A stretch of 64,000 nucleotides of DNA from Halocaridina rubra (taxonomy: Eukaryota; Arthropoda; Malacostraca; Decapoda; Atyidae), in assembly GCA_037179515.1 (NCBI GenBank), contig JAXCGZ010017034.1, forward strand, positions 1-64,000, read 5' to 3'. Positions 55,803 through 64,000 of this stretch are shown here, one piece after another. The position numbers and the translations under genes were made by a program. The notes beneath the pieces were generated by a model, which ran no database searches, was not told the origin of the DNA, and was given only the letters and a program-made list of their open reading frames with translations. How positions within the stretch are numbered: position 1 is the first letter of the stretch; every line of letters begins with the position of its first letter.

Positions 55803-56703
55803 ATGAAGCCAGTGCACCTATCCCTCATTCTTTACCCCTCTCTAACCCTATGCCCTCCTTCAAAAAGAGTTCATAAGGTTTTTCGCTCTCTAAAGACGAA
55901 TAAGGCATCTGGTCCTGATGGTATTTATTCAAGGTTCTTTAAGGAATTTGCAGATGAACTGGCTCCTGTGCTTTGCCATCTTTTTTGCCTCATTTTATCA
56001 ACCAATATTTATACTTCATCTTGGAAACTTGTTCTAGTACAACCTATTGCTAAGGAGGGTGATAGCTCTATTCCATCAAACTACTTACCTATTGCCTTAA
56101 CCTCTTCTATTGCTAATGTTTTCAAAACATTGCTTCTTCTTCACTTCATGGTATGTCTTAAATCTATCTTGCTTATCTCCGATCACCACTATGGCTTCCG
56201 CAAGGCAAGATCCATTGGTGACCTCTTGGCCTATCATACTCATGTATGGTCATCTTCTCTGAGGAACTATGGGTAATACTTTGCCGTCACCCTTGATATC
56301 TCTAAGGCTTTTGACAGTCTGTTACAAGGCTATGTTGGCCAAACTCCCTGCTTATTGCTTTACTTCTTTTCTCTGTTCTCTGATTTCCAGTTTTCTTTCT
56401 GACCATTTAATATTTGTGGTTGTTGACAGTGTAACATCTAGCTCATTCCCTATTACCAGTGATGTTCCACAGGGCTTTGTTCCTTCATCTACTCTGTTCC
56501 TTCTCTTCATCAACGATCTTCTTCAGTCCCCATCCTCCTCTCTTCTGCACGCCTATGCTGAACAATGCTACCCTTCCATTTTTCTCGCCTTTTTTTTTTT
56601 CCACAACCTTCATCTGCTACTCGTAATCAGTTTCGTATCACGCTTTCTTCTACTCTCAACTCCGATATGCAGAGGGTACCTGTGTGGGTCACCCAAAATT
56701 TAG
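55803..56703 (+). pseudogene. Jockey RT of copy H, broken, FADD box damaged
   Basis: 55803-56276 carries NKASGPDGIYSRFFKEFAD and YGFRKARSIGDLLAYHTHVW. A stop at 56274 separates it from 56269-56703, which has DVPQGFVPSSTLFLLFIND. Where FADD should be it reads YAEQC (about 56550), a frame-disturbing change. Upstream 55478-55876 is the linker (MAIQARDQVHRSYQASPD). The copy is inactive. Confidence 0.85.
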
Positions 56704-57116
56704 TTTAATTTAATGCCTCCAGGACATAGTTTCAGGCTATCTCTTTATCTTTTTCTCCTGATAGCCCTATTGTCTTCGAAACAAGTGAAACTTACACTCT
56801 TAATTCTATTAACATATCATGAATCCAACTTGTCTTGTATAAATCACATAATCTAAATTTCTAAATCTTCCAAAAAAATTGGGGGTTTTGTTTTGTTTTC
56901 GTCATTACTTTTCCTCATTACAGTAACATAAAATCTGTTAAGGGTTTATAGTGATCCTTCGCTGTATCGCGTTTCTTGGCTAGCGATTTCACTGTACCGC
57001 GATATTTTTTTTTTCTATTTTTCTCTTTTTCAAAAATATTAAAATATTAAAAAAATAAAAATTTTCAGTATTTTCATTTTTTTATTGAAAAAAACATATT
57101 TCATTATCTGATTGAT

Positions 57117-57830
57117 AAAAAAATTTATTTCCCAGCCTACGAATAATAAAACAGTAAAAAACATAAATTTAGATGTACAGTATAACTCACAGTATTGCAT
57201 CATGTGAAATAGTGTCCGATAGCGTACAATGTATTGGGGTCGCAGCTACGTGAGCTAGCATATATATTTATATTTCCAGTAGTTTCATGATTTTATTGAG
57301 AAAAAAACATATTTCTTAGCCTAAGAATAATAAGACAGTAAAAAATAGTAAAAAACATAAATACTAACAGTATTGCACCATGTAAAATACGATACTAGTA
57401 TCAGCGTTTCGGAAAACGAAAAGGATCAAACCTACGTAAGATAGTACATATTGAAATTTTCATTATTTTATTGATAAAACAAGTATTTCCTAGCCTAAGA
57501 GTAATAAAACAGTAAAAATAGTAAAAAAAACATAAATTAGATATATAACTCACAGTATTAAATAGTAAAAAACATTAATTTAGATATATAACTCACAGTA
57601 TTGCATCATGTGAAATAGTGTCCGAAAGCGTACAATGTATTGGGGTCGCACCTACGTGAGCTAGCATATGTATTAAAATTTCCAGTAGTTTCATGATTTT
57701 ATTGATAAAAAAAAGGTATTTCTTAGCCTAAGAATAATAAAACGGTAAAAAATAGTAAAAAACGTAAATACTAACAGTATTGCAACATGTAAAATACAAT
57801 ACCGCTATCAGCGTTTCGGACAAAGGCTTG
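57117..57830. repeat. ~400-bp direct duplication inside the pogo-like element
   Basis: A block with GTGTCCGATAGCGTACAATG, GGGGTCGCAGCTACGTGAGC, CAGTAGTTTCATGATTTTAT and ATCAGCGTTTCGGA (about 57207-57414) recurs about 400 bases later (about 57607-57820) with few changes. Confidence 0.85.
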
Positions 57831-58189
57831 CACCATCTTCCATTGTCTCGCCTTACTCGTTCAGTCTAACTCACGTGTGCGCCGTTCACGTTGTGCTTAT
57901 TAATACGTTTTGCTTGTGATTTTTTTTACTCGCATATTTTAACCTTTGCAATGCCTCCCAAGCATCCTTAATCTTCTAAGGCTTCTTGTAGTGAGCCTAA
58001 GCGGCAAAGGCAAATGTTAACCATAACAGATAAGGTGAAACTCTTAGATATGCTGAAAGAAGGAAACAGGTTTACGGATGTCGGCCGCTATTTTGGCCTC
58101 AATGAATAACAGCCGTAAAGCTGTTATTGGCTGCGGAATAATTTCCTCTGGCGTCTACAAACTCATTACCACCTCATTCACGGTAAATT

Positions 58190-58445
58190 TACCTATCACG
58201 TACTTATAAATTTACGTTGCATGCTTTTATTTATAAAGTAAAGGGTGGTTTTTTAACAGTGCAGGGAGGGTTTATACAGTAAACGTAAAAATTATTTTAA
58301 AATACCTATGTACATGAGTATGTCATATAAATATACGCTTGCATGCGGTTATTTATGAAGTAAAGGGTGATTTGTTAACAGTACAGGGAGGGTTGATATA
58401 GTTTATGTGGTGTAAACGTAAAAATAAATTAAAATATCTATGTAC
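58190..58445. repeat. ~125-bp tandem duplication near the right end of the pogo-like element
   Basis: AAATTTACGTTGCATGC...AAGTAAAGGGTGG...CAGGGAGGGTTTATA...TACCTATGTACAT recurs as ATATACGCTTGCATGC...AAGTAAAGGGTGA...CAGGGAGGGTTGATA...TATCTATGTACAT. The element at 63534 carries one such unit, inverted. Confidence 0.85.
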
Positions 58446-59148
58446 ATATAGGCTGATCCTACTCCGCGATTTTCCTGTCTCGCACCGGGTCCCGGAACCG
58501 AACCTTCGCGATAATTGAAGGAACACTGTACTCGTCCCTGCTTAGAATACTGCTTGAACATCTGGGATGCTTCACATATTTATCTCCTTGATAGGGTTGA
58601 ATCTACGGCAGTCTGACTCACTAATATCCCTTCTCTTACTTTTATTCTGGATTCTCTTTCTCTTTGCTGTAAGGCATCCTCCATATCTATTTTGTCGCTA
58701 CTACTTACATCGCTGCTCTGATGAGTTGGCGAGTTGCATCCCTCCCCCAGTGCCGAGGCTACGTAACACTCGCCAAGAGGCCTCATCTCACAGGTACTGC
58801 GTGGAGATTTGTAGCCCGCAGATTGGTCGGTGCAGCGACTGCTTCTTCCCATCTTCCTCCAGACTCTGGAACTCTTTTCCTCCTTTTGTATTTCCAAATT
58901 CTTATAACCTATCTTCCTTCAAAAAACAGATCTATCATCATCTCAGGGCCTAATCGTGCTATATCTCTAGGTCCTCAGTACAGTACCTTGACCATTCTTG
59001 CAGCCTATCCCTTTCCTATTATGTATCATTACCTCATCTCTGCCTTGTCCTTAACCTTTTAGTTTTCCTTTGTCTTAATGTTTTCTTCGAGCTAGGGCCT
59101 TTATTGATGAGGGCAATTTTCTTTCCTGTTCTGGTGTCACTCATACAA

Positions 59149-60189
59149 AACTTGACCTTTGCTAAAAAGCAAGTCTTAAATTTTCTGATAAGATCATATC
59201 TTAGATACAAGAAAAATTTTCCATTTCAGCAACAGCTGTGGATTATCTAGTTGTGATGCATCACAGATTGAACATTAAACACGTAATGTATGGTATCTTA
59301 CGGTACAGGTTTTATGAGTGATTTACCAGCAATATACATCTTACAAAGTAAGAAAAGAGCATCATGAGCTTCTCAAAGCCATTGCAATTAACCCTTACCA
59401 CAGATAATTAGGATCATATCTACGTTTTTCCGTAGATGGCTTCGGAGAATCGGAGGAATAAAATTTCTTGTGTATTATGCACACTAGGAGTTGGTGATTA
59501 CAAGGCTTCTATATTTTCTTTACATTCTTTTATTTCGCTAGTTCCAGCATTACTAGTAATTTCAGTATTCATACAACTCCCATATTTTAAGCATTGAGCC
59601 CTTGTGGGGTTAGTTTTATAAAATCCTAACCCAAAGAAAAATTTGTTCTAACAGAACTTGTGCACAGAGCACAAAAATTTAAAAATATGTGGAAATAAAG
59701 TGGTAGAGCACATGTACAAATAAATGCAAGCAGTGCTACATATGTGGCAATAAAGTGGTAGAACACATGTACAAATAAATGCAAGCAGTGCTACCATCAT
59801 AATCTTCTTCACTTGAGTTTTTATTAGGCTTCACTCATTTGTTTCACCGTCTTGTAAACAGATGCACAATATACCATGCAAAAATTATTTAATAACTGAT
59901 GAAAGCTGTAACAGTTCCTAAAGATTTTTTGTAAATACTTTAAGCACTACACTTCAAAAGTTTTCAGAACAGACTACTAACACCTAACATGTATTCACTT
60001 TGAGTATTTTTCTTTAAAACTATTATAATACTAAAAGCAGATGAGATACTTAAAACATAAGTGTGGCAAAAAACATGGCAGCTTTTACAGCAGGAAATGC
60101 TGCTATGTTCGAAATGCATTGTTCAGTTCCATTGCTGTTTTCATGAGTATTTTGTCATTTTTATTTTTTTTATTTTATATTAATTTCCA
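59149..60189. other. Unassigned sequence
   Basis: No motif-bearing frame. Contains only the 55-bp tandem duplication listed next. Confidence 0.45.
59686..59795. repeat. 55-bp tandem duplication
   Basis: TATGTGGAAATAAAGTGGTA...AGTGCTACA at 59686-59740 is repeated at 59741-59795 with three changes. Confidence 0.95.
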
Positions 60190-61690
60190 TCATGCAGAAC
60201 CCTTGATAACTTTTCATGGAACCCTGGGGTGCACATACTACACTTTGGAAATCCTTGAATGAGCATAGAATTCTTCACTCTCATATTTCAGATTGTGAAA
60301 GCATGTGCCAGTATCAGACATGTATGCAAAGTACTGATGGATTTATAATGATTGTAAAGCCATGGGGCCTGAGTATAACCCCCTTTGTAATTTACAATAG
60401 TACTGCACCATTATCAGTAGCACTTTGCATCATATTTGAGAAGCAGCAGGAATCTAAGGAAATTTCAAGATGCTGGAAACAAGAGAAGGAGCCACAGTTC
60501 TAAACTATAGTCCTGTTTTATTTATTAGCATATTTTGCCAATATTTTTATTAAATTTTATGATGAGGTAAACCTAATACAAGAAAGAGAGGGCCGGTCAG
60601 AAGAGGGCCATTTCTACTCATATATGTGGATGATCTGCCGGAGTCTGTAAATTCATTTTTAAATGTTTGCAGATGATGAAAGAGGTCGTGAAGGGAGTGA
60701 AGTCTGCTTGAAAGGTCAGGCAAGTGGGTAATAAGAATCAATATTTCAAAATATAAAGTAATGAGAATGGAAAGGAATTCAAGAAGGCCCGTGTTTGGGT
60801 ATTCAGTATCTGAAGAGACGTCAAGAGTTTGTGAACAAGAGAGATGTAGGGGCAAATGTATTGACAGATTTGTCTCTAAAAATGCATATAACTGGTATAA
60901 TAAAGGCAACATATGCTCATTTTGCAAACATAAAGGTGGTCTTCAGGCATATGGACAAGGCAATATTCAGAAGTACAGACACTCTCCAACTTACAAACGA
61001 GTTAGGTTCCAGAAGTCTGTTTGTAAGTTGCATTTAGATAGAAAAAAGCACTGTGCAGTACTGTATGGTACTTAGGGTAAAGACACTTTTCTACTACATA
61101 AAACGCAGAGTATACAGTATTAATGAATTTTAATACAGTAATAATAATGTAATAGTGCTGTACAGTACACTAATACATAATTACTACATGGGTATATAAT
61201 GGGAAAGTTTTTGTTCATATCTATGAATGTTTTAAACTAAGTTGTTCGTAAGTAGGGGAGCTTCTGTATATACATGACATCTGTGAGGCCTATGTTTGAA
61301 TATGCAGCACTCTTCAAGAATCCACACTATTAAAAGCATATTAATATAAATTGGAGAAGTTCAAACACTTGTTATGAGCTGATGACAGACACTCATAGTA
61401 TCAGTAATGAGGAAAGGCTGAGGAAGTTACACATACAATCACTCAAAGATAAAAGGTTGAGTAAGGTTTTGATAATGGGTTTATAACTTGATTGCTTCAT
61501 GGCTTTAACAGAATGAATTGGGAAGAAAACTTCTCATGATGGACAAAAGTACTATTTTAGTGTAAGAGAAGCTGATAATTGGAATTTTGTATCTGAAGAA
61601 GTAGTAAATGCTAAAGTCTTATAGTATTAAGAATGGAAATGAAGAGTGTTTTTAAAAAGAAGAAACTGAGCAGGAGCTTGAGGGTTGCAA
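60190..61690 (+). mobile_element. Decayed CR1-like LINE, interrupted by a MITE
   Basis: Same family as 15700-19640. About 60400-60490 reads VALCIIFEKQQESKEISRCWKQ, matching that element's ALSIIFKKSLESGEIPRCWKQ. 60570-60690 keeps pieces of the RT (LLIYVDDLPESVNSF in mixed frames). After the MITE the C-terminal region follows: VRPMFEYAALFKNPH (about 61285), then YYFSVREADNWNFVSEEVVNA (about 61550). Large internal deletions and stops throughout. Confidence 0.75.
60976..61266. mobile_element. MITE, 291 bp, TA-flanked, inside the CR1-like copy
   Basis: Ends CAGACACTCTCCAACTTACA and (inverted) CAGAAGCTCCCCTACTTACG, with TA at 60974-60975 and 61267-61268. Removing the element and one TA restores the LINE reading IYMTSVRPMFEYAA, the counterpart of IYVTYVRPKLEYAA in the minus-strand copy, so the edges are firm. 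Confidence 0.88.
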
Positions 61691-61693
61691 GTA

Positions 61694-62628
61694 CAGAAGC
61701 TCCCCCTACAAACAACCGAGTTATGAACATTCACAGATACAAACAAATACCTACCCATTGTCTTCCCATGCGCACACACCTCTTGGAACAATGCGAGGAT
61801 AGGTTCTCAAAAGGCACAGGTAATGTAAAATTCACTTAATGTAACCTGTCATTTTCCATAAGAAACAATGATAATAGGCATAGGTATGTTCCACAACCGT
61901 ACATAAACTCACTATGCCAAAGATATAAGATAAGTAAAACATTTTTTATAAGTACATAACAAAGCTGAAAGACCTGTAGTTATTTATATTAATATACAAA
62001 TGTGTACAGTATAGAAGATATACAGATTTACAAATAAATACTGTACAGCAAAAAAAAATTAACGAATCTCTATCTGCAAACGTAAACAAAGATGACATAT
62101 GTGTTAGGAGAAGGAGGAGGTGACTTAATCGGTAGGAGAGGGAGGAGAAAGGGGAGACCAAACTCCTGGTTTTGTTGGGGCTAACACTGAGTGAAGAGAC
62201 TGAAGCACATGGCAGCATGATGGGAATCTGCCTCGGAGGCGGTCGCTTAGTTACTAAACTGAACCATTTTTTTGTTTTTCTCGCGTGCACACGTAGCTCC
62301 CGCATTTTGTATTTTTTTTAGTATTATTTTCATGGTGTGCTATTCCAATTTTGCATAGTATAAACATAAACACGCGTAAAAAGTGAGGTGACTATTAATG
62401 TATGTATTACTGTACTGTACTATTACATTATTATTACTGTATTAAAATAATTTAATACTGTATACTTTGTTTTATGTAGTAGTTAAGTGTCTTTAGCATA
62501 AGTAATGTACAGTACTGCATATGTATTTACTGTACAGTACTTTTTTTTACCTAAACACAACTTACGAACAGTTTTACTTACGTACGGACTTCTAGAACCC
62601 AACCTGATCGAAAGTTGGGTAGTGGCTG
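61694..62628. mobile_element. MITE of the same family with a nested element
   Basis: Ends CAGAAGCTCCCCCTACAAAC at 61694 and (inverted) CAGCCACTACCCAACTTTCG at 62628, TA on both sides (61692-61693, 62629-62630). The interior is split: the CTACCCATTGTCTT half (to about 61774) and the TATTAATGTATGTATTACTG half (from about 62394) are contiguous in other copies. Confidence 0.75.
61775..62393. mobile_element. Non-autonomous element nested in the MITE
   Basis: Matches the outer parts of 46370-47995 (GATAGGTTCTCAAAAGGCAC, TTTTCCATAAGAAACAATG, GGAGGCGGTCGCTTAGTTACTAAA) but lacks the four-unit tandem array. The ends are related: CACACCTC..GGAACAATGCGAGG on the left and, inverted, CAGTCACCTCACTTTTTACG on the right. 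No coding capacity. Confidence 0.6.
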
Positions 62629-62875
62629 TATAGGACTTCCTTGTAGGTGCAATTACATAAATACACAACAAGGTAAACTATCTAAGTACATCACATACTA
62701 GATTTTCATACTTTGAAACTTTGTAAGAAATCTACTTTTCTGGTTGTAACGAAGTACTGTAAGAATAGTCAAAAAGTGGAATTTGCATAGTGAGAAAACA
62801 GTAAATGCTGAATGCATTCTCAGGTAATAAAATGAGTAATATAGTAGACAAATAAATGTTTGATTATTAGATATA

Positions 62876-63140
62876 CAGTCACCTTCGCAAATTACCGCAA
62901 GGATAGATTCTCAAAAGGCTCGTGTAATTCAATTTTCGCATAATTCAGATAGTCACTTTCCATAAAGAATAATGTTAATATACATAGATACATCACACAA
63001 GTGTGTGTAAACACACTATACCAAAGAAAAAAGTTAAGTTACACACAATTTACAAGTACATAACCAAGCTGAAATACGTATGTAAGTAAGCTAAAAATAA
63101 ACAAGTACAGTATTAACGATATACAGATGAACAAAAATAT
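62876..63140. mobile_element. Left part of another element of that non-autonomous family
   Basis: After TA it begins CAGTCACCTTCGCAAATTACCGC, then AGGATAGATTCTCAAAAGGC, CACTTTCCATAAAGAATAATG and CACACTATACCAAAG, parallel to 61780-61930. The right terminus is not recognised. 63141-63390 is unassigned. Confidence 0.55.
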
Positions 63141-63390
63141 GAACAAATTAACTCACTCTATATACGGTGGACAACAGGTGTGTGGTGACGGTGATCACAG
63201 TGCTAAGCCATAATGACTTTCTGACTAGATTATTCAGAGAAAAATGGACCTAATGACCACTAACCAGAGCATGTGCCTTTGTATGCAGTGTGGTTGGTCA
63301 GTAATATCTATAAAATGGGATTTTCACCCTTATTGGAGTGATTTTTTCACGTAAGTCATTGCTGTACAAGTACAACTATGATCTATGACT

Positions 63391-63444
63391 CTCTCTCTCT
63401 CTCTCTCTCTATTTTATTTATTTATCTATCTATTTATCAGTATA

Positions 63445-63533
<89 letters not shown>
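63391..63533. repeat. (CT)n and (TA)n microsatellites
   Basis: (CT)n at about 63390-63410, a TTTATCTATC-type stretch, then a nearly pure (TA)n of about 85 bases at 63448-63533. The Ile/Tyr reading through it is not a gene. Confidence 0.97.
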
Positions 63534-63536
<3 letters not shown>

Positions 63537-64000
63537 TAACCCCTCGTTTATTGCGGGGGTTCGGTTCCAGGACCGACCGCGATAGGTGAATTTCCGCGAA
63601 GTAGGATCACCCTATATGTACATAGGTATTTTACATTTATTTTTACGTTTACTGTATAAACCCTTCCTGTACTGTTAACAAATCACACTCTTCTTTATTA
63701 ATAACAGCATGCAAGCGTAAATTTATATGAGATAGGTAAACTTACCGTGAATGAGGTGGTAATGACATGGCATCGTCGAGAAGATTGCAGAAGGTCACTG
63801 AACGAACCATATTATCATCATGTTCTTGTGAGAGTTGTTGGAGTGCTTCACGTATTCATACATGGTTGCCAGACGTTCAAGTGTAAGGCCAGGTTCTTCG
63901 AATTCTTCGTGGCTAAGTTACGAAGTAAATTGAATATACAGTAATTATGAAAACCCTTGATCATTATGAAAAATATGGAAGTGGAGAGGCCAAGTAGCCT
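63534..64000 (-). mobile_element. Pogo/Tigger-like element, runs off the window end
   Basis: Starts CAGTAACCCCTCGTTTATTGCG directly after a TA of the (TA)n run. The first ~200 bases match the inverted right end of 56949-58528 (GTAGGATCA.CCTATATGTACATA, then GTTTACTGTATAAACCC). 63740-64000 has no recognised transposase motif, though open pieces exist on the plus strand. The orientation is inferred from the match. The other terminus is outside the window. Confidence 0.75.

Larger units (their letters stand above)
56949..58528 (+). mobile_element. Pogo/Tigger-like element inside jockey copy H
   Basis: About 1580 bases between TA (56947-56948) and TA (58529-58530). Ends: TAGTGATCCTTCGCTGTATCG and (inverted) CAGTGTTCCTTCAATTATCG, sharing a (C/T)AGTG.TCCTTC core. 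The end region CCGCGATTTT...CCGGAACCGAACC is also seen, inverted, at 63534. About 57957-58110 encodes a degenerate transposase N-terminus: KRQRQMLTITDKVKLLDML and FTDVGRYFGLNE, a pipsqueak-type helix-turn-helix. The DDE domain is absent. The rest is tandem-duplicated AT-rich filler. Confidence 0.82.
54415..59148 (+). mobile_element. Jockey-type LINE copy H, nearly full length, split by a pogo-like element
   Basis: 5' part with MEGPQLMAPSTQHRGALRI (about 54500), endonuclease (about 54820-55450, HAEVIYIGDFSS), linker, RT (55803-56703) and, after an interruption at 56949-58528, the C-terminal domain (58530-58953). Ends with the family tail (CTGTTCTGGTGTCACTC) at about 59145 without a clear poly-A. 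The empty site reads AAGGGTTTACTCGTCCCTGC, matching the uninterrupted copies. Confidence 0.88.

Noticed and set aside
63385..63585. Ile-Tyr repeat frame
   Set aside because: Translation of the (TA)n tract.

Overview
This is a eukaryotic genomic window, almost certainly from an arthropod and, by inference, a decapod crustacean. Introns with GT-AG borders are present. Long (AAT)n arrays are common. The DNA is a deeply nested mosaic of jockey-, CR1- and RTE-type LINEs, Ty3-like LTR retrotransposons, Tigger/pogo DNA transposons and MITEs. No rRNA gene, confident tRNA gene, bacterial operon or CRISPR array is visible.

Layout. 1-2428 is a decayed RTE-type LINE (minus), followed by an (AAT)n array. 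2623-7505 is a Ty3-type LTR retrotransposon (minus). 7506-8120 is a second RTE fragment, then another (AAT)n array. 8282-14912 is an LTR retrotransposon (plus) split by a nearly intact jockey LINE, then a third (AAT)n array. 15700-19640 is a CR1-like LINE (minus) split by a tRNA-derived SINE. 19670-22320 is mostly unassigned sequence with a MITE and one possible host exon (minus). 22330-25256 is a jockey copy containing an RTE fragment, which itself contains an internally deleted jockey derivative.

25759-28678 is the only confidently recognised host gene: three exons of the DEAD-box RNA helicase DDX51 (plus), ending after helicase motif Ia. A 2.3-kb Tigger-like transposon lies 95 bases after the last recognised exon. 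No later DDX51 exon was found.

31830-64000 is again transposon mosaic: decayed CR1-like copies, jockey copies C to I, a second Tigger-like element (39789-45357) with a Ty3-type element inside it, a non-autonomous element with a ~180-bp tandem array, a hAT-like remnant, a pogo-like element inside a jockey copy, TA-flanked MITEs, and the start of another pogo-like element next to a (TA)n run.

Nearly every transposon gene is broken. The best preserved is the jockey copy at 10675-13053, with only two nonsense codons. It is almost identical to the copy at 37296-39175, which suggests recent activity. Clean insertion footprints (TA duplications, one SINE target duplication) give a relative order of events. 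Element boundaries without target duplications are estimates, usually good to a few tens of bases.
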